64,000 nucleotides of DNA, from positions 1,364,001 through 1,428,000 of the forward strand of contig NZ_CANMUU010000002.1 of the NCBI RefSeq assembly GCF_947501165.1, in the 5' to 3' direction. Origin of the DNA: an uncultured Allomuricauda sp. (GTDB taxonomy: Bacteria; Bacteroidota; Bacteroidia; Flavobacteriales; Flavobacteriaceae). The notes under the pieces are model-generated. The model was not told the origin of the DNA, searched no databases, and saw only the letters and a list, made by a program, of their open reading frames with translations. A program made the translations under genes and the position numbers. Shown here piece after piece: positions 1 to 8,857 of the stretch; within the stretch, counting starts at the first letter, position 1, and each line of letters begins with the position of its first letter.

Positions 1-49
1 ATTTAGACTTGTTTTAAATAATATTATATTTGAGTATCAATTCAAATCT

Positions 50-400
50 ATGTGCACTGCCCTTAAATTTTTGAACCAGACCAAAAATGGACACTTTACG
101 TTTTGTGATAATTCTAAACTATTTCAAATTACATTTAACAACTTGTGTTTTGAGTTCTATGAGTGGGAATTGGAGAATTTTAAATCCTACATAGCAGCAC
201 TGATGAAAACTAAATGGGATTCTCTCCATAAAGATACATTTCGGTCCAAAAAAGTACCTATTTCGGTGGGCAATAAATATTTTGTTATACTTGTCTCGGA
301 GGAAGAACTTTTTGAATTGGATGCATTATTGAATCTTGAGACAAAAAAGATACCTATGCTACATGCCAAAGACATCAACTACAGGTTTATAGAAAACTAG
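50..400 (+). CDS. Conserved hypothetical protein, DUF6686-like
   Basis: This 116-residue soluble protein has no signal peptide and no membrane segment. It opens with M-C-T-A-L-K and is mixed alpha/beta in character, with aromatic-rich strands in the first 40 residues. Its look and length recall a small cytoplasmic family of Bacteroidota (DUF6686), but that comes from memory of the family's style and no catalytic motif is visible. It stands alone: a strong terminator follows within 70 bases, and the next gene is a small cysteine-rich protein on the same strand. The function is unknown. Confidence 0.7.
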   Translation: MCTALKFLNQTKNGHFTFCDNSKLFQITFNNLCFEFYEWELENFKSYIAALMKTKWDSLHKDTFRSKKVPISVGNKYFVILVSEEELFELDALLNLETKKIPMLHAKDINYRFIEN

Positions 401-432
401 CTTCCTAAGTGTTCTCAGGAGTTAGTAGGTTT

Positions 433-467
433 GAAAGCGGCACTAGGATTCTGCCGCTTTCTTTTTT
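433..467 (+). terminator. Rho-independent terminator
   Basis: A perfect 10-bp stem (GAAAGCGGCA with TGCCGCTTTC) encloses a 9-base loop and is followed directly by a run of six T. It ends the transcript of the small gene at 50-400. Confidence 0.85.
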
Positions 468-563
468 AATCAATCTAAATACAAATACCTGAAAAACAAC
501 TATTTAAATCGTTTCTAAGTCAAGGCAATTTTAATTTTATAGGGAATAAAAAAATTGATTGTT

Positions 564-809
564 ATGCCTATAAGATCAGCCACAAATTGTACGAATTGCA
601 CAAACTTTACAAACGGTAGTACTTGTGTTCAACACAATATTCCAGTATCTGAAAGACATACTTGTGATAGTTTTTCCATGAAGGATGCCCTAAAGGATGA
701 TATGAACTGCGGAACATGTTCCCGTTTTAGTACACCTACATGTCCGCACCCTGGAAAAGCATCAAAAGAAATGTTATGTTCCAAGTGGGCTCCACAGGCT
801 GTTGCCTAA
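564..809 (+). CDS. Small protein with two tandem four-cysteine repeats
   Basis: From the ATG at 564 the protein has 81 residues; an in-frame TTG at 555 would add three. It contains eight cysteines (9, 12, 21, 34, 49, 52, 60, 72) in two similar halves: CxxC-x8-C-x12-C and CxxC-x7-C-x11-C. Each half begins N-C-x-x-C-x-x-F, has T-C in the middle, and ends C-x-x followed by an aromatic residue. Four cysteines per unit of about 26 residues suggests two structural zinc sites or iron-sulfur ligation; that is inference. There is no signal peptide, so it should be cytoplasmic. It ends 8 bases before the stop of the convergent TonB receptor gene. I do not recognise a named family. Confidence 0.75.
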   Translation: MPIRSATNCTNCTNFTNGSTCVQHNIPVSERHTCDSFSMKDALKDDMNCGTCSRFSTPTCPHPGKASKEMLCSKWAPQAVA

Positions 810-817
810 GTAAAAGT

Positions 818-3289
818 CTATAATTTCACTTGCAGGGTTGTATAAAAAGTTCTAGGCTCAGCGGGAATAATTCCTGGACCAGGATATCCGGTGGCCCTTC
901 GAGTAAAATACGAATTGTCCAAAACATTATTGATTCCGGCTTCTAGCCGGAATTTTTTATAGGTATACGAAAAGGAGAGGTCCATGATATCATACGCTGG
1001 AATGGTTCCTTCAATGCCCCGCTGGTTGTCGTTGACATCTTGTGGTGCGTTGGTCGCGTCTGTAAATTGTTCAGATAAGTAGGTATACTGAAGGCTTCCC
1101 AAGAAATTTCCATAACCAAAACTAACACCTGTTTTCAGGTTGATTTCCGGAATAAACTCTACTTGATTTCCTTCAACATTGTTTTGCTCAGACTGAGTGT
1201 ATTCTGAATTTGTCCACGCTAAGTTGATGAAGTAGTTCAACTTGACCTTCTCCAAACCTGGAAACGCTATTTTTTTAATATTTAAGTCTGCAAATGATTC
1301 AAGACCATAAATAAATGCCGTACCTATATTTCCTCGAAAACGCACCACCCTTCCCGTTTCTACCTCTTCTCCAAGTGCATTCGTTCTTGTTTCATTGCGC
1401 AATACTTCTCCTAATCGCTCATCATACAATAGACCGTATCCACTTAAATCATAATTCAAAACTTCATTTAATCTTCCTCTTATTCCCAAATCAGCAGTGA
1501 ATCCATCCTCGTCAGAAATATTAGGGTCTATTTGAAATGAGGGATTTACCACGCGGATATCACTAAAGGTAACCGAGCGATAATTCTGCGAAAAATTACC
1601 ATAAACTTCAACTGTATTTGACGGCTTAAAGGAAGCACCCAGACCTAACAACAAAAAGTTTCTCTCAAAAGTTCTATTGTCCTGCACTTCTTCATTCAAA
1701 AGTGGGTTGCCAGCTAAGTCCAAAACGATATTCTGAAAGCTACCCTCACTCTCGGTCTTGATATATTCGAAACGAAAGCCTGGGGTTATAGAGAACTTTT
1801 TAGATAGATTAAAGATGTTTTCTCCAAATAGGGCAACGTTCAAATTGGGAAATTCAAATTGAGATTGGCGTTCAAAATTGGGAAAATCATCGTCCGCAAA
1901 TTCGAAATTTGGATTGGCATCATTACTACCAGGGCCTTGTCTTTGATCATTTGAGGTTTGATAGTACTTTGATCCCAAAAGCAAAACAGCATCCTTATTG
2001 TTCACTTTGTACCTTGTCAAAATACGGGCCTCCGCACCCCAATTATAAAAGTTATCAACCAGTAACTCCCTAGGTTCTTCCGGGTCATCAGGTTGTGAGA
2101 CTCTATTAGTTCTGAATCCAAGTGCCTGTCTTGAAGCGTCTAAGGCAAAAAGATTAATACTAAAGTCGGTTTTTGGCGAAAATTGGTGTTCCAGTCTCAG
2201 GGAAAATAGCTTCCAATCAACATCGAACCAATTGCGGTCACGATTACTGAATTCAGGATCTTCCAAGAATTGTACATCTGTAAGTCCTCCAGGTTGCTTT
2301 GCCAGATAATTTAGGAGTGTAGTCTCCAAGGCCAGACTGGTTTTTCTTGACAATTGGTATTTAAAATGCCCAAAATAATTACGGCTACCAAATCTGGAAT
2401 TAGGTCGAAATCCGTTACCTTCTTTATAGTTGAAATAGGTGTAATAACTGAAGTCCCCAATAGTTCCAGATAAACTATTAAAGCTAGTTTTTAAATCAAA
2501 AGAGCCTACGGTCTGTCTGGAAACCCATTCCAATTTTTTGTTGGGGTTTGGCTTGTTAAACTTAAAGTTTACCAAACCTCCAAACTGCGGACCATATTGG
2601 AGTGAAGCCGCTCCCCGAACTACTTGAATCTGATCCAAAGCTTCCGCAGGTGGGGTGTAATAGCTCTCTGGATATCCTAGTGCATCGGCACTTATGTCAT
2701 AACCATTTTGACGTACATTGAAGTTGGCCGTACGATTCGGGTCCAATCCCCTACCCCCAATGTTTAACTGTAACCCTGCATCACCATAATCAAAAATATT
2801 GAGTCCTGCTACTTGACTGTAAAGCTGCCTCGGGTTATTTGCTGCTAAATTACCTGGAATGTTTCCCACAAGGACTACCTCACTTTTCTTTCCAGCATAG
2901 ATTGCGGTGCCTTCTACGGTTTTTAGTTTCTGAAGAGCAAAAACCTTTTCCCGTTCTTGGGTAAGAATAACTTCTGAAAGTTCTTGAACGGCCAATGCTT
3001 CAAGTTGAAACTGTAACTCTCTGGATGCCGTTAGCTCCAAGGTTTCCTCAATCACGCTGAATCCGTAAGCAAAAATGACAATGTCGTAAACACCAGGCTC
3101 AATATTATCAATTGTAAATTGGCCATCTTCCTCGGTAATACTTAAGGTTTGGTTTTGCCTTAGGTAAGCTTCGGCACCCAGTATTGGAGCACCTTGCCCA
3201 TCAGTTACTATCCCGCTAACGGTAATTTGACTAAAAACCGAAGCGCTGAACAATAAAAAGCACGCAATATTAAATGCCTTTGATATCAT
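818..3289 (-). CDS. TonB-dependent outer-membrane receptor, FecA-like
   Basis: An 823-residue outer-membrane receptor. A signal peptide ends near residue 20 (SVFSQ), followed by a carboxypeptidase-like regulatory domain (about 21-100: G-I-V-T-D-G-Q-G-A-P-I-L-G-A), a plug domain (about 115-250, with G-G-R-G-L-D and V-V-R-G-A-A-S-L-Q-Y-G-P) and a 22-strand barrel ending in hydrophobic V-K-L. Plug and barrel look like the FecA/siderophore group, so ferric chelate uptake driven by TonB is the likely role. It is the last gene of the operon DUF4856-imelysin-HTTM-receptor, and its start overlaps the end of the HTTM gene by 20 bases. The ligand cannot be told from sequence. Confidence 0.9.
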   Translation of the reverse strand: MISKAFNIACFLLFSASVFSQITVSGIVTDGQGAPILGAEAYLRQNQTLSITEEDGQFTIDNIEPGVYDIVIFAYGFSVIEETLELTASRELQFQLEALAVQELSEVILTQEREKVFALQKLKTVEGTAIYAGKKSEVVLVGNIPGNLAANNPRQLYSQVAGLNIFDYGDAGLQLNIGGRGLDPNRTANFNVRQNGYDISADALGYPESYYTPPAEALDQIQVVRGAASLQYGPQFGGLVNFKFNKPNPNKKLEWVSRQTVGSFDLKTSFNSLSGTIGDFSYYTYFNYKEGNGFRPNSRFGSRNYFGHFKYQLSRKTSLALETTLLNYLAKQPGGLTDVQFLEDPEFSNRDRNWFDVDWKLFSLRLEHQFSPKTDFSINLFALDASRQALGFRTNRVSQPDDPEEPRELLVDNFYNWGAEARILTRYKVNNKDAVLLLGSKYYQTSNDQRQGPGSNDANPNFEFADDDFPNFERQSQFEFPNLNVALFGENIFNLSKKFSITPGFRFEYIKTESEGSFQNIVLDLAGNPLLNEEVQDNRTFERNFLLLGLGASFKPSNTVEVYGNFSQNYRSVTFSDIRVVNPSFQIDPNISDEDGFTADLGIRGRLNEVLNYDLSGYGLLYDERLGEVLRNETRTNALGEEVETGRVVRFRGNIGTAFIYGLESFADLNIKKIAFPGLEKVKLNYFINLAWTNSEYTQSEQNNVEGNQVEFIPEINLKTGVSFGYGNFLGSLQYTYLSEQFTDATNAPQDVNDNQRGIEGTIPAYDIMDLSFSYTYKKFRLEAGINNVLDNSYFTRRATGYPGPGIIPAEPRTFYTTLQVKL

Positions 3290-4637
3290 CTTTAAAAGGG
3301 ATTATCCATTTTTTGTGGTGAAACGATTCTTTTTCTTCCACTAAGTTTATTGTAGTGTCAATATAATCCGTACTCCGACGTCCATTGAGTGTGACATAGC
3401 TTTCCACATAAACTTCAATGTTCTCGTGACCTTGACTTTCGAAGTGATTTTTTAGGTAGTGGGCATATTCCAAAATGAAATCAGGTTGAAAAGACATTTG
3501 CTTCTCCTGAAAAGGGGTTAAGAAATCTGAATTATCTACATAAAACCACTTTCCCGACTTACCATCCACAATTTTGAATTGAGAATACCCAGCCTTTTCA
3601 ACAAGCATGACCCGCCATGAAAACCGATAGCCTTCTTCAGTCCAAAACAATTCTCCCGGGTACGCTAAGTAACGCCATGGCAATAGTAATTGAATACTAA
3701 AAAATAGAGTCAACGTTCCGTATACTAGTTGTTTTCGCAGCTTTGGTTGCAAATTGAACTGAATTGCATTATCGAATGTTGATTTATTGATTCTTAACAG
3801 TGTTGCAAAAAATTGTAGGATTCTATGGTGCGTACCGCTACTGAAGAAAATAAGGGAAGAAACAATCATTATATAGGGAAACATTCCAATATTGAACAGA
3901 ATCCGGGTCATTACATGAAAAACCACTACAAAGAAAAAAGCAACCCAACGTGTGGGTTTATAGAGCAAGAAAAAAGGAATGGTCAAATCGTAAAGAGCCC
4001 CAAACCAACTAAAACCATAGTGCACCCAACGGTATCCCATAAGTTCGCCAATCAGCGGTAAATCTATTTTGGAGGGCAACCATATGCGCAATGGCGTAGC
4101 GTCCAACAACCAATCTGAATTTAATTTGGCCAAACCAGCATAAACGTAAACTATCGCCAAAAGCAATTTGATGGCATCCACGTTCCACTTGGGAACAAAC
4201 TGAAATCTTTTTTTAGGGTTCAACTTGGCATCTACGGAAAAGTAGGCATTTGCGGGAATAAAAATCAGCAGAAATGATAGGATACTGATAAAGTAATAGT
4301 GATTGAGATACGTGGTCTTATCCATCAATTCGATGTAGGTAAAGCAGAGAAAAAAAGTAACGATGGCTATCCGATACTTATATCCAATAAGCACTAAAAT
4401 TGAAGCAAGGCCACATAAGATAAAAAGGAGATATGTCCAGTTTCCAAACGGCTTTACCCATTCAAAACCATAATAGGAAAAATGGAATTTGGGTTCCAGG
4501 TACAGGCTTTCAATCCAGCCATTGTGCCAAAACCGGATGATACTCCAAATCATCATAATTCCAAAAAAAATGCGAAAGACCGCCAATGAGGCGGCCTCTG
4601 CATTTTTGGAAAGATATACATCAATTCTTTTTTTCAT
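3270..4637 (-). CDS. HTTM-domain protein, vitamin K-dependent gamma-carboxylase homologue
   Basis: A 455-residue integral membrane protein with several hydrophobic helices in the first 290 residues and a soluble C-terminal domain. It resembles gamma-glutamyl carboxylase along its length: the segment at 105-137 (L-M-D-K-T-T-Y-L-N-H, then A-N-A-Y-F-S-V-D) and the segment at 164-176 (Y-V-Y-A-G-L-A-K-L-N-S-D-W) correspond to the regions holding the human enzyme's essential His160 and active-site Lys218, here His113 and Lys171. The C-terminal part keeps a G-Y-R-F-S-W-R-V-M-L segment and a W-F-Y-V-D segment. It is shorter than the 758-residue human enzyme, as bacterial homologues are. Its start codon overlaps the imelysin stop (TAATG). 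A role in iron uptake is inferred from context; the substrate is unknown. Confidence 0.85.
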   Translation of the reverse strand: MKKRIDVYLSKNAEAASLAVFRIFFGIMMIWSIIRFWHNGWIESLYLEPKFHFSYYGFEWVKPFGNWTYLLFILCGLASILVLIGYKYRIAIVTFFLCFTYIELMDKTTYLNHYYFISILSFLLIFIPANAYFSVDAKLNPKKRFQFVPKWNVDAIKLLLAIVYVYAGLAKLNSDWLLDATPLRIWLPSKIDLPLIGELMGYRWVHYGFSWFGALYDLTIPFFLLYKPTRWVAFFFVVVFHVMTRILFNIGMFPYIMIVSSLIFFSSGTHHRILQFFATLLRINKSTFDNAIQFNLQPKLRKQLVYGTLTLFFSIQLLLPWRYLAYPGELFWTEEGYRFSWRVMLVEKAGYSQFKIVDGKSGKWFYVDNSDFLTPFQEKQMSFQPDFILEYAHYLKNHFESQGHENIEVYVESYVTLNGRRSTDYIDTTINLVEEKESFHHKKWIIPFKDDIKGI

Positions 4638-5803
4638 TAGTCTCCATCGGCATCAACAAAATCGATGGCAATACTCATAGCAGATACCATATCGACCTTT
4701 AGCAAGGATACCGCACGTTGAACCTCATCGTAAGCCGCGAACATATCTGCAGCTGGATTATTTGTTTCGATTTCGGTTCTGAACGGCTGTAATGCTCCAA
4801 CAGCGGTTCGTGCACTTTCAAACTGACTTAGAATATCATCACGAAGACTTTCTTCGCCAAGTGCTGCTAGATAAGAAGCTAAACTTTCGCCAGTATTCTC
4901 CGTTCCAAATTCAACACCATTAAAAAAGTCTTGGACCGCATTAAGACCATCTTGAAATAATTGATTGGAAAGTTCTGGGTAAAAGAATGCCTCTATCGTG
5001 TTTGGGGCTTGATTACCTGTAAACACTCCTAAAGGAATACCCATTTTACCAGCCCTTAAAAACTTTTCGTAGTAAAAAATAAAGTCATTTACGTATCTAT
5101 CTACCGAGGCAGTGGCAGAAGAACCGTCGTTAGTTACAAACGTATCTCTATAACCATCTTGCCAGGCATCACGAACGGCGGTAACCCTTGTCTGGATGTC
5201 GTTCAAGACATCTTGGACATAGGTAACATATGCATTTCCAGTATCCGCATCTGCAAAAACAGCTACGATTTCAGCATCAGTTGCAGCAACACCGTTCAAC
5301 AGATAATCAAGCGCAGGAAATCCTTTAGTGTCTCGGTTTGAAGGTAAATCCAAATTATACGTTCCAGTGGCAATATGGGTTTCAATCAATTCAAAATCCG
5401 TAGGATACGTATTAATGTTTAATCTAAGTCCATTATCTTCTGCTGGACCAATCTCAAACATTGAGATAAGCTGCCAAGTTCTATAGGCATCAATCCAAGC
5501 TGCTCTAAAGTTTCTTAGGTTGTCTTCATTGATGTCACCTTGAAATCTTTCAAAATCCGATTGGACAACATTGAAAATGTCCAAAAAGTTATTGTAAGAA
5601 GGAAGAATTATATTATCCGCCCAATTGGTCAACATTGCACCGCGGTCAAAAGTAACGGATGCACCATCATCATCCGTAACCCCATCATCATCAGTGATAC
5701 CCACACCATCAGTTGGGTTTTCCGTGTCACCTCCATCAGAAGAGCAGGCCCAAATAAGAAGGGCCATAAACAGAGAAAAAATCCAAAAAAAACTTCTTTT
5801 CAT
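4637..5803 (-). CDS. Imelysin-like lipoprotein, putative iron uptake
   Basis: A 388-residue lipoprotein. The start at 5803 was chosen over an upstream ATG because it gives a proper type II signal (M-K-R-S-F-F, hydrophobic core, lipobox L-I-W-A-C with Cys20), followed by an acidic D-D-D-G linker. The all-helical imelysin/IrpA domain runs from about residue 57 to the end. Family members are implicated in iron uptake and usually carry a G-x-H-x-x-E motif; here the equivalent is G-F-P-A-L-D at 161-166, so the His and Glu are absent. It sits second in an operon with a TonB receptor, which supports a role in iron or haem handling at the outer membrane or periplasm. Confidence 0.88.
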   Translation of the reverse strand: MKRSFFWIFSLFMALLIWACSSDGGDTENPTDGVGITDDDGVTDDDGASVTFDRGAMLTNWADNIILPSYNNFLDIFNVVQSDFERFQGDINEDNLRNFRAAWIDAYRTWQLISMFEIGPAEDNGLRLNINTYPTDFELIETHIATGTYNLDLPSNRDTKGFPALDYLLNGVAATDAEIVAVFADADTGNAYVTYVQDVLNDIQTRVTAVRDAWQDGYRDTFVTNDGSSATASVDRYVNDFIFYYEKFLRAGKMGIPLGVFTGNQAPNTIEAFFYPELSNQLFQDGLNAVQDFFNGVEFGTENTGESLASYLAALGEESLRDDILSQFESARTAVGALQPFRTEIETNNPAADMFAAYDEVQRAVSLLKVDMVSAMSIAIDFVDADGD

Positions 5804-5855
5804 TATATTTCTTTTTAATTCACATAGCATTTATTCATTTTGTCTTGAAGCGCAA

Positions 5856-7181
5856 TTAATCAACCTCTGCAACCGTAAAACTAAACTTAGCGGCAATGGC
5901 TTCAGCAACGGTATTAAGATTCTCTTCGGTTACATTCCAAAACCCATTCGTTGGCTCGTTGTAAATTGTATCTAAGTATCCTAGTACTTCGTCTCTGGTG
6001 AAATAGAAACTCAAATCCGTACCTGGTAATCTTAAAAATTGTAAACTATAAATAAAACCATACGCCTCAGATAAATCATGGAAAGTAGTTCCTGGTTGAG
6101 CACCACCTAAACCAGCAATACCCGCCTTCAGATAGTGCACAGCTCTAACTGCTACTACCGTGGCAATTTGTTCTCTTAGGATATCAGCTTGGGCATCACG
6201 CTCAGCATAGTCTTTGTTGATAATGGCTGTTCTACCTGCTTTGTATGCATCAAAAATAGCGGCGGCAGTACCATCAAAATTAGCCTCTACATTGTCAACG
6301 TATTTATATAAGAATTCATCAGAACCTGAACTGAAAGCACTTGGATCCGCTCCTTCAAGTAAAGCAGCTACCGGATTTTCACCATCTGCAGCCACACCAA
6401 AGAAGTACCCATAAGCTTCATCCCAGTCATGCTCCATATCGGTATAGTTTTTACCATCCACGATAACCTCATTGTCATTGTCATCTTCAAATTGAGCTAA
6501 CTGACCAGGATCAGTATAATTATTAAGAATCTGGTCTGATACAAAAGCACCCGTAAGACCCTTGATAAAAGCTTGGTCTAGCTCCAGCCCCCTTCCATTT
6601 ACATAGCGTGTTGAAGAGCCATCGGGCAATTGGCCTGCATTACCTTCCGTAGCTACTTGGTTCCAAAAAGGAAATACATCCTCAACCTGCTCTGTAATGT
6701 ATCCATCAAAATCAGCTTTAACGGTAGATGACGCTATAGATGGTAAAAGTTGGGTAAAGACAAAAGAACCCGCGGTTTTATTTCTTATCTGCTTATCCGA
6801 AGCATTTAAATCCGCATCGCTAAAATCGGCAGCTCCTTCCATATGAGCAAACGCCGCATCTATTTCATCTTCTGTTGAGGTATTGTCTCTTAATAATGCA
6901 AGGATTTCACTGGCCATCAACAGACGGGTAGTTTGTCCGCTAAAGCTAACCGTGGATTCCCCATCTCGTTCAAAGATATAGGTTGCGGGAATTTCAACGG
7001 CCGTTGTACAAGGAGTACATGCACTTCCTCCGCAGTCTACACCAGTTTCATCACCATTTTGAATTCCATCATCACACGTGGCAACTACCATATCATCATC
7101 CATATCCATATAATCGTCATCCGAACATGAGGTAAAGAGTAGAGAAAATATGGCTATCAATAGAAGATTTCTTGAAAACAT
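5856..7181 (-). CDS. DUF4856 family lipoprotein
   Basis: A 441-residue lipoprotein (lipobox L-F-T-S-C, Cys19) with a very acidic stretch of Asp and Met just after it. Residues about 36-58 form a cysteine motif (C-D-D-G-I-Q-N-G-D-E-T-G, then D-C-G-G and C-x-x-C), a short module known from many Bacteroidota surface proteins. The remainder is a predicted helical domain of the DUF4856 type. DUF4856 proteins are regularly found beside imelysins and TonB receptors in this phylum, so a surface or periplasmic role in metal capture is likely but unproven. It is the first gene of the four-gene operon; the AT-rich leader at 7182-7318 should hold its promoter and perhaps an iron-responsive operator that I cannot define. 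Confidence 0.85.
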   Translation of the reverse strand: MFSRNLLLIAIFSLLFTSCSDDDYMDMDDDMVVATCDDGIQNGDETGVDCGGSACTPCTTAVEIPATYIFERDGESTVSFSGQTTRLLMASEILALLRDNTSTEDEIDAAFAHMEGAADFSDADLNASDKQIRNKTAGSFVFTQLLPSIASSTVKADFDGYITEQVEDVFPFWNQVATEGNAGQLPDGSSTRYVNGRGLELDQAFIKGLTGAFVSDQILNNYTDPGQLAQFEDDNDNEVIVDGKNYTDMEHDWDEAYGYFFGVAADGENPVAALLEGADPSAFSSGSDEFLYKYVDNVEANFDGTAAAIFDAYKAGRTAIINKDYAERDAQADILREQIATVVAVRAVHYLKAGIAGLGGAQPGTTFHDLSEAYGFIYSLQFLRLPGTDLSFYFTRDEVLGYLDTIYNEPTNGFWNVTEENLNTVAEAIAAKFSFTVAEVD

Positions 7182-7318
7182 TCTTGTTTATTTAGATTAA
7201 ATATACTTTAATTGAGCAGCGAAAGTAGAGCACCTATTGCATTTAAACAAGAGTTATCTAGAATAAGTTTAAATAAATTTAAGATTTAACAATATGGAAA
7301 TATTTATACGCCAGAAGC

Positions 7319-8182
7319 TCAATGATATACAGAAAACAACTCGGTAGCTTTGTTGTAAGCTGCTTCAAAAACCATCCAGTTCACTCCGGTATCCACTTTT
7401 TGAGATGTGAAATAAGAAAGCATTTTCTCAGTAGGCATATTCCCTGTCAATTCATCTTTGGCCATAGGACATCCACCAAAACCTTGAACAGCTCCATCAA
7501 ACCTTCTGCAACCCGCCTGATAAGCAGCCTCCACTCTTTCATGCCACTTTGTTGGTGTGGTATGTAAATGAGCGCCAAACTCGATTTCTGGGTATTTTGG
7601 AATCAAATTGGAGAACAAATAATCAATTACCTCTGGGGTAGAACTTCCTATGGTATCGGACAAGGATAAAATCCCAACACCCATAGCAGCCAATCTTTCT
7701 GTCCATTCTCCAACAATTTCAACATTCCATGGGTCCCCGTACGGATTTCCAAAACCCATAGAAATGTATGTGACCACTTTTTTGTTTGTTTTATTGGCAA
7801 TTTCCAAAATACCCTTCAGCGTTTCTACGGATTGCGCTATGGTCTTATGGGTATTCCGCATTTGGAAGTTTTCGGAAATGGAGAAAGGATACCCTAAATA
7901 ATTTATTTCTTCATGTTTAGAAGCGTCAGAGGCTCCTCTTACATTGGCCACAATAGCCAAAAGTTTACTTCGAGTCTTTGATAGGTCCAACGCATGTAAA
8001 ACCTCAGCCGTGTCCACCATCTGCGGGATAGCCTTTGGAGAGACAAAGCTCCCAAAATCTATGGTGTCGAAACCACATCCTAGAAGAGATTGTATGTACT
8101 TGACTTTTTCCTTAGTAGGAATAAAAGTTTTGATGCCTTGCATGGCATCCCGGGGGCATTCTATCAGTTTTACTTCAGACAT
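7319..8182 (-). CDS. Hydroxymethylglutaryl-CoA lyase
   Basis: A 287-residue cytoplasmic DRE-TIM barrel enzyme that would cleave HMG-CoA to acetyl-CoA and acetoacetate, the last step of leucine breakdown. The N-terminal E-C-P-R-D-A-M-Q-G (8-16) carries the catalytic Arg and metal-binding Asp. H-L-H at 206-208 supplies metal ligands, and G-F-G-G-C-P at 234-239 carries the catalytic cysteine of the lyase signature. The length is close to other bacterial lyases. It lies 24 bases after a LysE gene and may be co-transcribed with it and pyrD. Other DRE-TIM enzymes are possible, but the G-G-C-P loop argues for the lyase. Confidence 0.88.
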   Translation of the reverse strand: MSEVKLIECPRDAMQGIKTFIPTKEKVKYIQSLLGCGFDTIDFGSFVSPKAIPQMVDTAEVLHALDLSKTRSKLLAIVANVRGASDASKHEEINYLGYPFSISENFQMRNTHKTIAQSVETLKGILEIANKTNKKVVTYISMGFGNPYGDPWNVEIVGEWTERLAAMGVGILSLSDTIGSSTPEVIDYLFSNLIPKYPEIEFGAHLHTTPTKWHERVEAAYQAGCRRFDGAVQGFGGCPMAKDELTGNMPTEKMLSYFTSQKVDTGVNWMVFEAAYNKATELFSVYH

Positions 8183-8206
8183 AATGGGCTATAAAAATAC
8201 CACTAT

Positions 8207-8857
8207 TTATGATAGTAGCAGATAGACTGCGATACCCACAAAAACAACAATCTGGGTCCATTTTAGTACAATTCCCGCTTTGACATTTTTTGTAACAAAT
8301 TTGGAAATACTGCCTGAAAGCATGGCTATACTACCAAAAATAATTAAGGTTACCGCGATAAAAAGAAAACCTAGAACATAAAATTGAACCACATGGTTCA
8401 TATCTGTACTAAATAAAAAACCAGGAAAAAAAGCCAAGAAGAATATGGTCACCTTCGGATTGAGCACATTCATGGTAAACCCTGTCCAAAACAATTTACG
8501 CGGAGCTTGTTTGGATGTTTTTGATGCCGATATCTCTATTTGTGCTTCACTACGAAAAACCTTGAAAGCCAAATACAACAAATATGCAACTCCAAACAGT
8601 TTTATCAACCAAAAGAGGGTATCGCTTCTTTTTATAATCTCTGATACGCCAAATGCCAACAAGGTAGTATGCACCAAACATCCTGAGGCTAATCCCAAAA
8701 CAACAGCAAGACCCGATTTGACCCCATTCGCTAAACTTTGAGTCAATACAAAAATATTATCAGGTCCCGGAGAAATTCCCAAAATGGCAGTAGATAGAAC
8801 AAATCCACCCAATACGGGATAACTAATAGTTAAACCAATGAGCAATGTCTCAAGCAT
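8207..8857 (-). CDS. LysE-family amino-acid exporter
   Basis: A 216-residue inner-membrane protein with about six hydrophobic helices. The N-terminal segment [12 protein letters not shown] is the LysE/RhtB family signature, followed by G-V-K-S-G-L and G-L-A-S-G. These carriers export amino acids such as lysine, homoserine or threonine; the substrate cannot be predicted here. The start overlaps the end of pyrD by 8 bases, so translational coupling with pyrD is likely. Confidence 0.9.
   Translation of the reverse strand: MLETLLIGLTISYPVLGGFVLSTAILGISPGPDNIFVLTQSLANGVKSGLAVVLGLASGCLVHTTLLAFGVSEIIKRSDTLFWLIKLFGVAYLLYLAFKVFRSEAQIEISASKTSKQAPRKLFWTGFTMNVLNPKVTIFFLAFFPGFLFSTDMNHVVQFYVLGFLFIAVTLIIFGSIAMLSGSISKFVTKNVKAGIVLKWTQIVVFVGIAVYLLLS

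Noticed and set aside
7182..7318. AT-rich repeats (TTTAAAT-like) upstream of the iron operon as a Fur box
   Set aside because: Several overlapping partial palindromes exist, but none stands out from the AT-rich background, and I have no firm flavobacterial consensus to test against.
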